Below are positions 16,421 through 24,262 of a stretch of DNA of 64,000 nucleotides, piece by piece. The stretch is from Saccharothrix luteola (GTDB lineage: Bacteria; Actinomycetota; Actinomycetes; Mycobacteriales; Pseudonocardiaceae), in contig NZ_JAJHUO010000010.1 in assembly GCF_020859565.1 (NCBI RefSeq), positions 124,001-188,000 of the forward strand. Direction: 5' to 3'. The notes beneath the pieces were generated by a model. That model was not told where the DNA came from. It saw only the letters and a list, made by a program, of their open reading frames with translations, and did no database searches. The position numbers and the translations under genes are program-made. Position 1 is the stretch's first letter. Each line of letters starts with the position of its first letter.

Positions 16421-17191
16421 TCAGCGGTTGGTGACGGTGTTCGTCAGCGTGCCGAGGCCCTCGACGGTCACCGAGACGGTCTGCCCGGCGGTCAGCGGGC
16501 CGACGCCGGCGGGGGTGCCGGTGAGGATCACGTCCAGTGGGCGCAGGGTCATCACCGAGGAGATGTGCTCGATCAGCTCGGGGATGTCGTGCACCAGCAG
16601 CGAGGTGCGCGAGTCCTGCTTGACCACGCCGTCGACCTCGGTGCGGATGGCCACGTCGGACGGGTCGAACTCGGTCTCCACCCACGGGCCCAGCGGGCAG
16701 AACGTGTCGAAGCCCTTGGCCCGCGTCCACTGGCCGTCGGCCTTCTGCAGGTCGCGCGCGGTGACGTCGTTGGCGATCGTGTAGCCGAGGATCGACTGGC
16801 GGGCGCGCGAGGCGGGGATGTCCCGGCCGCCGACGCCGATGACGACGGCCAGCTCGCCCTCGAAGTCGACCCGCTCGGACACCGCGGGCAGCTTGATGTC
16901 CGCGTTCGGCCCGATCACGGCGGTGTTGGGCTTGAGGAACATCAACGGGTTCTCGGGCACCTCGTTGCCCAGCTCGGCGGCGTGCTCGGCGTAGTTGCGG
17001 CCGATGGCCACGATCTTGGGCGGCAGGAACGGCGCCAGCAGGCGGACGTCGGCCAGCGGCCAGCGGCGACCGGTGAACGTCGGGTTGGCGAAGGGGTCGT
17101 CGGCGATCTCGACCGCGGTGAGGTCGTCGCCGTCGCCTTCGATCGCGGCGAAGGCCAGGCCGTCGGGTTGGGCGATACGGGCAATGCGCAC
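16421..17191 (-). CDS. Fumarylacetoacetate hydrolase-family protein
   Basis: 256-aa FAH-fold hydrolase/decarboxylase (cytosolic, Mg-dependent). The signature is PPKIVAIGRNYAEHAAELGN followed by FLKPNTAVIGPN; the acidic metal ligands are in RVDFEGELAVVIG (Glu-x-Glu plus a downstream Asp in ANDVTARDLQ). GTG at 17191 was chosen because it gives the usual N-terminus (MRIARIAQPDG). Same context as Rv2993c next to gltX. Substrate unknown; acylpyruvate or 2-hydroxyhepta-2,4-diene-1,7-dioate-type compounds are typical. Confidence 0.88.
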   Translation of the reverse strand: MRIARIAQPDGLAFAAIEGDGDDLTAVEIADDPFANPTFTGRRWPLADVRLLAPFLPPKIVAIGRNYAEHAAELGNEVPENPLMFLKPNTAVIGPNADIKLPAVSERVDFEGELAVVIGVGGRDIPASRARQSILGYTIANDVTARDLQKADGQWTRAKGFDTFCPLGPWVETEFDPSDVAIRTEVDGVVKQDSRTSLLVHDIPELIEHISSVMTLRPLDVILTGTPAGVGPLTAGQTVSVTVEGLGTLTNTVTNR

Positions 17192-17248
17192 GGAGATCAC
17201 CCTAACCGGCGGCTTGAAACCCCACCGTGCGTGCCTAGCGTCGGAGGG

Positions 17249-17878
17249 ATGCGAACCCTGCTGCTCGTACTCGCCCTGCTCGTCGCCGCCACCGCTCCCG
17301 CCGCCGCGACCACGTCCGCGCTGCCGACCCCGCTGGAGGCGGGCACACCCCTCTACACGTGGAACGGCGGGCGCTGCGCCAACGGCTTCAACGCCCGCGG
17401 CTTCCTGATCGTGCCGCCGTCGTGCGGGATCGTCGGCACGGTGGTCCGCGGGCCGAACATGGTCGACATAGGCCCGATCGTCGCGGTCCGGACGACCTAC
17501 GCGATCGTCCGGATCACCAACACCGCCGCCTGGGTCCAGCGGCCCACCATCGCCGGGCGCTCCGGCGTCATCACCGGCTCGGCGGAGACGCCCATCGGCG
17601 GCACGGTGTGCGCGGCCGGCCGCACCACCGGGTTGCGGTGCGGCACCGTGCAGGCCAAGAACGTCACGGTCAACTACCCGGAAGGGGTCGTCTACGGCCT
17701 GACGCGGACCAGCGTGTGCACCGAGCCCGGCGACCAGTGGGCCCCGATCTTCACCGGCTCGCAGGCCCAGGGGCACTCGCTGGGCGGCAGCGGCAACTGC
17801 ACGGTCGGCGGCTCGTCCTACTTCGAGCCGCTCAACCGCGTCCTGGCCGCCGAGCGGCTCACGCTGGTGACGGGCTGA
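17249..17878 (+). CDS. Secreted streptogrisin-like (S1 family) protein lacking the catalytic residues
   Basis: 209-aa protein with an N-terminal signal peptide (MRTLLLVLALLVAATAPAAA). The body resembles streptogrisin-type chymotrypsin-fold proteases: two paired-Cys regions (RCANGF...SCG), CTEPGDQWAPIFTGSQAQGH and GGSGNCTVGGSSYFEPLN. The usual TAGHC is replaced by a run ending VPPSCG, and GDSGG by GDQWA, so catalytic His and Ser are both missing. Probably a non-enzymatic binding protein or inhibitor-like homologue. Its 3' end overlaps the convergent cimA by 20 bp. Confidence 0.75.
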   Translation: MRTLLLVLALLVAATAPAAATTSALPTPLEAGTPLYTWNGGRCANGFNARGFLIVPPSCGIVGTVVRGPNMVDIGPIVAVRTTYAIVRITNTAAWVQRPTIAGRSGVITGSAETPIGGTVCAAGRTTGLRCGTVQAKNVTVNYPEGVVYGLTRTSVCTEPGDQWAPIFTGSQAQGHSLGGSGNCTVGGSSYFEPLNRVLAAERLTLVTG

Positions 17879-19454
17879 CCCGCATCGCCTTGTGCACGAG
17901 CGCGTCGCACAGGGCGAGCCAACTGGCCTCGACGATGTTGCCGTGCACGCCCACGGTGGTCCACTCGCGCTCGCCGTCGGTGGACTCCACGAGCACGCGG
18001 GTGACGGCGTCGGTGCCGTGCTGATCGGTCAGGATGCGCACCTTGTAGTCGTTCAGCTCCACCGCGTCCAACCACGACAGGTGGGGCAGGAGCGCCTTGC
18101 GCAACGCCGCGTCCAGCGCGTGCACCGGGCCGTTGCCCTCGGCGGTGGCGATGACGCGCTCGCCCGCCACGTGCACCTTGACCGTGGCCTCGGACACGAT
18201 CGAGCCGTCCTGGTGGTGGTCGAGCACCACGCGGTACGACTCGAGCACGAACGGTGGCGCGTCCAGATCGGACAGCTCCTCCTTGAGGAGCAGCTCCAGG
18301 GAGGCGTCGGCGGCCTCGAACGACCAGCCGCCCGCTTCCAGCTCCTTCACCTTGCGCACCACGTTGGTGAGCGCCTCGGGCCGGCGGGTCAGGTCGATCC
18401 CGAACTCACGTCCCTTGAGCTCGAGACTGGCCCGACCCGCCATCTCGGTGACCAGCACCCGCATGTCGTTGCCGACGGTGTCCGGATCGATGTGGTTGTA
18501 CAGCTCCGGGTCCACCTTGATCGCGCTCGCGTGCAGCCCCGCCTTGTGGGCGAAGGCCGACGACCCGACGTAGGCCTGGTGGGTGTCGGGTGCGATGTTC
18601 GCGATCTCGGCCAGCGCATGGGAGACCCGGGTGAGCTCGGCCAGCGACTCGTGCGGTAGCACCTGCAGGCCGAGCTTGGTCACGAGGTTCCCGACGACGG
18701 CGAACAGGTCCGCGTTGCCCGCTCGCTCGCCGTAGCCGTTCGCGGTGCACTGGACGTGGGTCGCCCCCGCCTGCACCGCGGCGATGGTGTTGGCCACCGC
18801 GCAGGACGTGTCGTCCTGGCAGTGGATGCCGACCCGGAAGCCCGTGCGGGCGACCACGTCGGCGACGGTCTCGGCCAGCCCGAGGGGCAGCTGGCCGCCG
18901 TTGGTGTCGCACAGCACGACGACGTCCGCGCCACCCTCCACTGCGGACTCCAGCACGCGCAGCGCGGTGTCCGGGTCGTACGCGTAGCCGTCGAAGAAGT
19001 GCTCGGCGTCGACGAAGACCCGGCGGCCCTCGTTCACCAGGAAGGCGACGGTGTCCCGGACCATCGCGCAGTTCTCCGCCACGTCGGTGCGCAGGGCCCG
19101 CTCGACGTGCCTGCGGTCGGACTTGGCGACCAGCGTCACGACCGGCGTCCGGGCGTCCAGCAGGGCCCTGACCTGCGCGTCCTGTTCCACCTTGACGCCC
19201 GCCTTGCGGGTCGAGCCGAACGCGACGAGCTGCGCGTGCTTGAGCGTGAGCTCCCCCGCCGCCGCCCTGGCGAAGAACTCCGTGTCCTTCGGCATGGCGC
19301 CCGGCCAGCCACCCTCGATGAAGCCGACGCCGAGCGAGTCGAGCAGGCGGGCGACGGCCAGCTTGTCGTTGACCGAGTAGGAGATGCCCTCGCGCTGGGC
19401 ACCGTCCCGCAAGGTCGTGTCGAAGACGTGGAATGAATCGCCGAGGGGGGTCAC
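17859..19454 (-). CDS. cimA: Citramalate synthase
   Basis: 531-aa member of the LeuA-like synthase family, condensing pyruvate and acetyl-CoA to (R)-citramalate, an entry to isoleucine. The catalytic start is HVFDTTLRDGAQREGISYS; further landmarks are GVGFIEGGWPGAMPKD, HCQDDTSCAVANT, and a C-terminal regulatory domain after about residue 395. The EGGWPGA segment and overall length fit CimA rather than LeuA. GTG at 19454 follows AGGAG. Controlled by the attenuator at 19481-19568. Confidence 0.9.
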   Translation of the reverse strand: MTPLGDSFHVFDTTLRDGAQREGISYSVNDKLAVARLLDSLGVGFIEGGWPGAMPKDTEFFARAAAGELTLKHAQLVAFGSTRKAGVKVEQDAQVRALLDARTPVVTLVAKSDRRHVERALRTDVAENCAMVRDTVAFLVNEGRRVFVDAEHFFDGYAYDPDTALRVLESAVEGGADVVVLCDTNGGQLPLGLAETVADVVARTGFRVGIHCQDDTSCAVANTIAAVQAGATHVQCTANGYGERAGNADLFAVVGNLVTKLGLQVLPHESLAELTRVSHALAEIANIAPDTHQAYVGSSAFAHKAGLHASAIKVDPELYNHIDPDTVGNDMRVLVTEMAGRASLELKGREFGIDLTRRPEALTNVVRKVKELEAGGWSFEAADASLELLLKEELSDLDAPPFVLESYRVVLDHHQDGSIVSEATVKVHVAGERVIATAEGNGPVHALDAALRKALLPHLSWLDAVELNDYKVRILTDQHGTDAVTRVLVESTDGEREWTTVGVHGNIVEASWLALCDALVHKAMRVSPSPA

Positions 19455-19480
19455 GAGAGGGCTCCTAGAGATCTTGGAAA

Positions 19481-19512
19481 ACAAAAAGACCCCCCGCAGG
19501 ATGCGAGAGGTC
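19481..19512 (-). terminator. Attenuator terminator of cimA
   Basis: On the minus strand GACCTCTCGCA, loop TCC and TGCGGGGGGTC form an 11-bp stem (two G-T pairs) followed by TTTTTGTTTT: a textbook intrinsic terminator placed between the leader peptide and the cimA start. Confidence 0.85.
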
Positions 19513-19513
19513 G

Positions 19514-19551
19514 GCGCGTCGGGTGCTTCGAGGCAGCACTACCCGACGCGC
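19514..19551 (-). promoter_or_regulatory. Leader hairpin of the cimA attenuator
   Basis: GCGCGTCGGGT and ACCCGACGCGC pair perfectly over 11 bp, with GCT/AGC possibly extending the stem. The upstream arm is made of the last codons (RVG) of the leader peptide, so the position of the translating ribosome decides whether this stem forms. Confidence 0.75.
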
Positions 19552-19568
19552 TGGGAAATAATGATCAC
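19539..19568 (-). CDS. Branched-chain leader peptide of cimA (MIIISQRVG)
   Basis: A nine-codon frame, GTG start, reading M-I-I-I-S-Q-R-V-G-stop. Three consecutive Ile codons and a Val codon are ideal sensors for branched-chain tRNA charging, and the stop lies inside the leader hairpin. Same architecture as the ilvBNC leader at 33660-33707. Confidence 0.8.
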   Translation of the reverse strand: MIIISQRVG

Positions 19569-19598
19569 GGTGTGGAGAGCCACGTGGCCGATGGTGCC

Positions 19599-19636
19599 AC
19601 AACCCGTCCGCGGATACCAAGCCACGGACGGGTTGT
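19599..19636 (-). terminator. Terminator of the btuCDF operon
   Basis: ACAACCCGTCCG (19599-19610) and CGGACGGGTTGT (19625-19636) form a perfect 12-bp stem starting six bases after the substrate-binding protein stop. The cimA promoter must lie close to or within it, since the leader peptide begins at 19568. Confidence 0.75.
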
Positions 19637-19642
19637 CCCACA

Positions 19643-20620
19643 CTATGGGTGATAGCTATCGGCCAAGAACTTCGCGAACGCGGCGATGGCGGCCGGGTTG
19701 CGCGGGCTTTCCACCAGGGCCGCGTAGGGCAGCACGAAGAAGCGCTTGGCCTTGATGGCGGGCACGTCGGCGAGCGGCGGGTAGGACTCCAGGAAGGCCT
19801 TCTTCTCGTCCGGTGTGGTCGCCTCGCCGTCGGCGTAGTCGTTGATCAGCACCACGTCCGGCGCGCGGTCCACGACGGCCTCCCAGCCCACTGTGGTCCA
19901 GCTGTCGTCGAGGTCGCCGAAGATGTTGTCGCCGCCCGCCTTGCCGATGATGTCGTGCGGCGCGGCGTTGCGGCCCGAGGTGAACGGCTGGTCGAGGCCG
20001 CTGTCGTAGAGGAACACCTTCGGCCGGTGCCGCTTCACGAGCTGCTCGGCCTCCTCCACCTGCTTGCGGTAGCCCGCGATCAGGTCCTCGGCCTTCCGCT
20101 CCACGCCGAACACGCGGCCCAGGTTGCGCAGGTCGGTGTAGAGGGCGTCCAACGGCGGCATGATGCCGCGCTGCTTGCCGACGCCGTTGCGGCACGCCTC
20201 GGTGAGCTGGTAGGTGGCGATGCCGAGGTCGGCGAGGGCGTCCGGGGTGAAGCCGGTCGCCTCGGAGAAGCCGTAGTTCCAGCCCGCGAACACGAAGTCC
20301 GCCTTGGCGCCCTGGACGAGTTCCTTGGTGATCTGCTCGCCGAGGTTCGGCACGCGCTCGAAGTCCGCTTTCCACGGTGAGGAGGCGACGTCGCCCGCCT
20401 GGCCGGCGCCGATCACGTAACCGGCCATCCGGTCGCCGAGGCCGAGCGCGAACATGAGTTCGGCGATGCCGGTGTCGTTGGTGACCACACGGGACGGTTT
20501 CGCGTACGAGACCTCCTGGCCGCAGTTGGTGACGGTGACCTCGTCGGTGGCGGCGGTCGGTGCGATCCGCGCGCCGCAGCCCGTCGTGAGGAGGAGGGCG
20601 AGGGCGACGAACTTCTTCAC
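19643..20620 (-). CDS. btuF: ABC importer substrate-binding lipoprotein (B12-type)
   Basis: 325-aa type III periplasmic-binding lipoprotein. The signal peptide is MKKFVALALLLTTGC with the lipobox cysteine at residue 15; the mature body has the two-lobe BtuF/FhuD pattern (PSRVVTNDTGIAELMFALGL, FVFAGWNYGF, DVVLINDY). GTG at 20620 follows GGGAG. Third gene of an operon with ATPase and permease under a cobalamin riboswitch, which makes corrinoid uptake the best guess; siderophore binding is the alternative. Confidence 0.8.
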   Translation of the reverse strand: MKKFVALALLLTTGCGARIAPTAATDEVTVTNCGQEVSYAKPSRVVTNDTGIAELMFALGLGDRMAGYVIGAGQAGDVASSPWKADFERVPNLGEQITKELVQGAKADFVFAGWNYGFSEATGFTPDALADLGIATYQLTEACRNGVGKQRGIMPPLDALYTDLRNLGRVFGVERKAEDLIAGYRKQVEEAEQLVKRHRPKVFLYDSGLDQPFTSGRNAAPHDIIGKAGGDNIFGDLDDSWTTVGWEAVVDRAPDVVLINDYADGEATTPDEKKAFLESYPPLADVPAIKAKRFFVLPYAALVESPRNPAAIAAFAKFLADSYHP

Positions 20621-20633
20621 TTCGGTGGGCTCC

Positions 20634-21371
20634 CTAGTGTTCGAACAGCAGTTGGGGTGCACCGCTGGTGGGGTGGCGGACGACGTGGGCCCGGACGTCG
20701 AAGACGTCGCGCAGCACTTCGGGGGTGAGCACTTCGTCCGGTGTGCCGCTGCGCACCACGCGACCGCCGTCGAGCACGTGCAGGCGGTCGCAGTAGGCGG
20801 CGGCGAGGTTGAGGTCGTGCAGGACCGCGAGGACGGTCACGTCCAGGCTCCGGACCAGCGCGAGGACGGCGAGCTGGTGACTGATGTCGAGGTGGTTGGT
20901 GGGCTCGTCCAGGACCAGCACCTTCGGCTGCTGGGCGAGGGCGCGGGCGATGAGGACGCGCTGGCGCTCGCCGCCGGACAGGCTGAGGAAGCCGCGGTGG
21001 GCGAGGTGCGCGGCGTCCACCCGGGACAGTGCTCCGGCCACCACCTCGTCGTCGTGCTCCGGGGTGCCGCGGTGCGGGAGGCGTCCCATCGCGACCACTT
21101 CGGTGACGGTGAAGTCGAACTCGACGTGGCTGTCCTGGGTGAGCGCGGCGAGGTGCTCGGCGGTGTCGCGGACCTTCATCGAGGTGATGTCCCGGCCGCC
21201 GAGGCGGACCACTCCCCCGGACGGCGCGAGCGCCCGGTACACGCAGCGCAGCGTGGTGGACTTGCCGCTGCCGTTGGGCCCGACGATGCCGTGCACCTCG
21301 TGCGCCGGGGCGTGCAGGTCGACGCCGCGGAGGATGTCGGTGACGGTGAGGTCTTCCAGCCGGACGTCCAT
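20634..21371 (-). CDS. btuD: ABC importer ATPase (B12/siderophore type)
   Basis: 245-aa ATP-binding subunit of a FecCD-type importer. Walker A GIVGPNGSGKSTTLR (about residues 29-43), signature LSLSGGERQRVLIARALAQ, Walker B VLVLDEPTNHLD and the H-loop VLHDLNLAAAYCDR are all intact. Its ATG at 21371 shares the A with the permease stop (TGATG), so expression is coupled. The binding-protein start lies 13 bp after its stop. Confidence 0.9.
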   Translation of the reverse strand: MDVRLEDLTVTDILRGVDLHAPAHEVHGIVGPNGSGKSTTLRCVYRALAPSGGVVRLGGRDITSMKVRDTAEHLAALTQDSHVEFDFTVTEVVAMGRLPHRGTPEHDDEVVAGALSRVDAAHLAHRGFLSLSGGERQRVLIARALAQQPKVLVLDEPTNHLDISHQLAVLALVRSLDVTVLAVLHDLNLAAAYCDRLHVLDGGRVVRSGTPDEVLTPEVLRDVFDVRAHVVRHPTSGAPQLLFEH

Positions 21372-22522
21372 CAGCGACCGCCGAACACGTAGCCGCGGCG
21401 GCGCATCAGCAGGATGAAGCACGGCACGCCCAGCGCGGCCGTGATGACGCCCAGCGGCAGCTCTTCGGGTGCGGCGAGCAGGCGTGCGGCGACGTCCACC
21501 CAGATCAGGAAGCACGCGCCCGCGAGCGGTGCGACGGCGAGCACCTTGCGGTGGTCCGCGCCGACCGTGAGGCGGACCAGGTGCGGCAGCATGAGGCCGA
21601 CGAACCCGACCGCGCCGCTGACCGCGACCAGCACGCCGGTCATGGCGGCCGTGACGCCGAACAGCGCCTTGCGGGTGCGGGGGACGTCGATGCCGAGGGT
21701 GGTGGCGGTCTCGTCGCCCATGGACAGGGCGTTGAGGTGCTTTGCGCGGGTCCGGAGGTAGGCGACGCCGGCCAGCACGACCGCGGCGGCGACGGGCAGC
21801 GAGCCCCACGTGACGCCGCCGAGGCTGCCCAGCAGCCAGAACATCGCGGCGCGTGCGGCCTCGCCGCGTGGCGACTGGAAGACCAGCAGCATGGCGACGG
21901 CGGAGAAGCCGTAGGCCAGGGCGGTGCCGGTGAGGACCAGGCGCAGCGGGGCGAGGTCGCGGCCGGCGACCACGTAGACCAGGGCCATCGCGGCGAGCGC
22001 GGCGAGGAACGCGGCGGTGGAGAGGGCGTAGACGCCGAGTGAGGCGAACAGGCCCGTGGTCACGACGGCGGTGGCGCCGACGCTCGCGCCGGAGGAGATG
22101 CCCAGCACGTACGGGTCGGCCAGGGCGTTGCGGACCATGGCCTGGATGGCGACGCCGACCACGGACAGGCCCGCGCCGACCACGGCGGCGAGCAGCACGC
22201 GGGGCAGGCGGATGTCCCACACGATCCGGTAGGGGCCCGCTTCGGCGGCGTCGATCGTGCCGCCGGTGAGCGCGGCGGCGAGGAAGCGCAGGACGTCGCC
22301 GAACGGGATGCTCACCGGTCCGAGCGCGACGCCGGCGACGACCGAGGCGGCGAGGACGGCGGCGAGGACCAGGCACAGGCCCGCGGTGGGCGGTCGGCGC
22401 GGTCCCGGCGGGTTGCGCGGCCCCGACTGCGTGCGTGATGTCGACGGGGTGGGTTGCGCCGGCGACATGGGCGGTGTCGGCGGGGTGCGGTCGGGGGTGC
22501 CCCGGCTGCTGGTGGAGGTCAC
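21371..22522 (-). CDS. btuC: FecCD-family ABC importer permease
   Basis: 383-aa membrane permease with about nine to ten hydrophobic helices. Hallmarks are RLPRVLLAAVVGAGLSVVGV, NALADPYVLGISSGASVGA and GFVGLMLPHLVRL. An unusual ~40-residue Ser/Thr/Pro-rich cytoplasmic leader precedes the first helix. GTG at 22522 is chosen because GAAAGG lies eight bases upstream and just downstream of the riboswitch. Confidence 0.85.
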   Translation of the reverse strand: MTSTSSRGTPDRTPPTPPMSPAQPTPSTSRTQSGPRNPPGPRRPPTAGLCLVLAAVLAASVVAGVALGPVSIPFGDVLRFLAAALTGGTIDAAEAGPYRIVWDIRLPRVLLAAVVGAGLSVVGVAIQAMVRNALADPYVLGISSGASVGATAVVTTGLFASLGVYALSTAAFLAALAAMALVYVVAGRDLAPLRLVLTGTALAYGFSAVAMLLVFQSPRGEAARAAMFWLLGSLGGVTWGSLPVAAAVVLAGVAYLRTRAKHLNALSMGDETATTLGIDVPRTRKALFGVTAAMTGVLVAVSGAVGFVGLMLPHLVRLTVGADHRKVLAVAPLAGACFLIWVDVAARLLAAPEELPLGVITAALGVPCFILLMRRRGYVFGGR

Positions 22523-22538
22523 CGGTCGCCTTTCGGAC

Positions 22539-22560
22539 GGGTGGCCCAGACCGGCCACCC
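22539..22560 (-). promoter_or_regulatory. Expression-platform hairpin of the B12 riboswitch
   Basis: GGGTGGCC and GGCCACCC form an 8-bp stem ending seven bases before the Shine-Dalgarno of the permease gene. Probably the switchable element that masks translation when cobalamin is bound. Confidence 0.5.
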
Positions 22561-22629
22561 GCACCCGCTCGCGGCAGGCCGGCGCACCCGTCCCGCAGAC
22601 CACGGCAGGAGTTGGAGCTTCTTCCCACC

Positions 22630-22745
22630 GCCCACGGGTGATCGGGCTCGCCGAGCGTCGTGCAGCGTGACGTTCGGCCTACCGTTGCGGGTCAGCGCCG
22701 GAATTCGACCGGACTTCCCCCACGGGCGGCACCGGCGACCCTACG
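22630..22745 (-). promoter_or_regulatory. Cobalamin riboswitch
   Basis: The minus strand contains the conserved B12 aptamer core in order: GGTGCCGCCCGTGGGGGAAG, then TCCGGTCGAATTCCGG, then CGCTGACCCGCAACGG. These match the P3-P6 consensus (GGGAA...CCGGTGxxAATCCGG...CTGxCCCGCAACxG). The 3' box is weaker (GAGCCCGATCACC near 22636-22650). It lies 110 bp upstream of an importer operon, the usual target. Boundaries are approximate. Confidence 0.85.
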
Positions 22746-22760
22746 GCCCGTGACGCGTTC

Positions 22761-22791
22761 AGGGCCACCACGACATCGCCGTGGTGGCCCT
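22761..22791 (-). terminator. 12-bp hairpin between leuB and the riboswitch
   Basis: AGGGCCACCACG and CGTGGTGGCCCT form a perfect 12-bp stem with a 7-base loop. It follows leuB and the repeat array on the minus strand and precedes the riboswitch, so it is the probable leuB terminator. Confidence 0.65.
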
Positions 22792-22805
22792 GATCACGCA
22801 AACCC

Positions 22806-22992
22806 GCGTGTCGAACGCTCGCGTCCCGCGTGTCGAACGCTCAGGTACGCCGAATTCCACACTCAGGTCGGGTCACGCCGGTCCTGAGCGTTGAACTCGT
22901 GGGACCTGAGCGTTCGACACGCGGTGCCTGAGCGTTCGACACGCGTGTTCTGAGCGTTCGACACGCCGGACTTGAAGGTTCGACACGCGCGG
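22806..22992. repeat. Mirror-symmetric 22-bp repeat array, 3 inverted + 5 direct (cluster 2)
   Basis: Inverted units start at 22806, 22828 and 22850; direct units start at 22883, 22905, 22927, 22949 and 22971, all with exact 22-bp spacing. GCGTGTCGAACGCTCAGG (22828-22845) is perfectly complementary to CCTGAGCGTTCGACACGC (22905-22922). The array ends five bases from the leuB stop codon. The innermost unit on each side is the GTTGAACTCG variant. Confidence 0.85.
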
Positions 22993-22996
22993 TTGG

Positions 22997-24034
22997 TCAA
23001 GCGGTTCGGACGTTCGAGGAGACCAGGGCGGCCAGGCGGTCGCCCACCGCGTAGGTCGCGCCCGGCGACGAGTGGTCACGAGTCGCCAGATCGAACGCCA
23101 CCGACGCCTCGATCCGCCGGGCAGCCTCGGACTCGCCGAGGTGGTCCAGCATCAGTGCGACGGAGAGGACCGCCGCGGTCGGGTCGGCGATGCCCTGGCC
23201 CGCGATGTCCGGCGCGCTGCCGTGCACCGGCTCGAACATGCTCGGGTTGCGCCTGGTCACGTCGAGGTTGCCCGACGCCGCCAGCCCGATGCCGCCGGTC
23301 ACGGCCGCCGCCAGGTCGGTCAGGATGTCGCCGAACAGGTTGTCCGTCACGATCACGTCGTACCGGCCCGGGTCGGTGACCAGGTGGATCGTCGCCGCGT
23401 CCACGTGCTGGTATGCCACCGTCACGTCGGGGTGCTGCAACGACACCTCCTCCACCACGCGCGACCACAACGACCCGGCGTGCGTGAGCACGTTGGTCTT
23501 GTGCACGAGCGTGAGGTGCTTGCGCGGCCGGTTCGCGGCACGGGCGAACGCGTCGCGCACCACCCGCTCCACGCCGAACGACGTGTTGATCGACACCTCG
23601 GTCGCGATCTCGTGCGGCGTGTCCTTGCGCAGGAGGCCGCCGTTGCCGGCGTACAGCCCCTCCGTGCCCTCGCGCACCACCACCATGTCGATCTCGGGCG
23701 GATCGGCGATCGGGCTGCGCACACCGGGGTAGAGCCGGGCCGGGCGCAGGTTCACGTGGTGGTCGAGCTCGAACCGGAGCCGCAGCAACAGGCCGCGTTC
23801 CAGGATTCCGCTCGGCACCGACGGATCGCCCACGGCGCCGAGCAGGATCGCGTCGTGCTGGCGGAGTTCCCCGAGCACGGACTCCGGCAGCAACTCACCT
23901 GTGGCGTGCCAGCGCGCCGCGCCGAGGTCGTAGCGGGTGATCTCAGCCGCTGGAACGACCTCACCGAGAACCTTCAGGGCCTCGGCGACGACCTCGGGCC
24001 CGATCCCGTCTCCTGGGATCACTGCGAGCCGCAT
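22997..24034 (-). CDS. leuB: 3-isopropylmalate dehydrogenase
   Basis: 345-aa NAD-dependent oxidative decarboxylase of the leucine pathway. Landmarks: RLAVIPGDGIGPEVVAEALK at the N-terminus, VVREGTEGLYAGNGG, the signature NLFGDILTDLAAAVTGGIGL and FEPVHGSAPDIAGQGIADPT. ATG at 24034 is preferred over GTG at 24040 for its spacing from GGGAGG. Downstream lies the 22-bp repeat array. Upstream is a palindrome like that of leuC. Same position as Rv2995c. Confidence 0.96.
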   Translation of the reverse strand: MRLAVIPGDGIGPEVVAEALKVLGEVVPAAEITRYDLGAARWHATGELLPESVLGELRQHDAILLGAVGDPSVPSGILERGLLLRLRFELDHHVNLRPARLYPGVRSPIADPPEIDMVVVREGTEGLYAGNGGLLRKDTPHEIATEVSINTSFGVERVVRDAFARAANRPRKHLTLVHKTNVLTHAGSLWSRVVEEVSLQHPDVTVAYQHVDAATIHLVTDPGRYDVIVTDNLFGDILTDLAAAVTGGIGLAASGNLDVTRRNPSMFEPVHGSAPDIAGQGIADPTAAVLSVALMLDHLGESEAARRIEASVAFDLATRDHSSPGATYAVGDRLAALVSSNVRTA

Positions 24035-24054
24035 CCACACACCTCCCAGGTATC

Positions 24055-24073
24055 AGTCCCATTGCACGGGACT
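24055..24073. promoter_or_regulatory. Operator-like palindrome upstream of leuB
   Basis: AGTCCC-attgcac-GGGACT, 19 bp, 21 bp before the leuB start. Like the leuC site it reads nnTCCCA-N5-(T/C)GGGAnn with the same total length, suggesting one regulator for both. ATTGCACGGG/ATTGCG direct similarity lies next to it. Confidence 0.5.
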
Positions 24074-24212
24074 AGTTTCCATTGCGAAAGGCTACCGGTC
24101 CGAGGCCGTGAAACCGCACTCGGAACACCCCTCCGTGGTCATGTCTCCCGGACTGCGGGACACCCGAACGGTTCAGTGCACCCTTTTGGGTGTCACCCGA
24201 TGCGCTTAAACG

Positions 24213-24250
24213 GCTCTGGCCGGCCGGGGCAACCCCCGACCGGCCAGAGC
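24213..24250 (-). terminator. Terminator of the subtilase gene
   Basis: GCTCTGGCCGG (24213-24223) and CCGGCCAGAGC (24240-24250) form an 11-bp stem with an inner CCGGGG/CCCCGA extension, 13 bp past the subtilase stop. Confidence 0.75.
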
Positions 24251-24262
24251 GGTGCACGACGA

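Noticed and set aside
22806..22992. Possible CRISPR array
   Set aside because: The 22-bp units are contiguous with no unique spacers, both orientations occur, and no cas gene is near.
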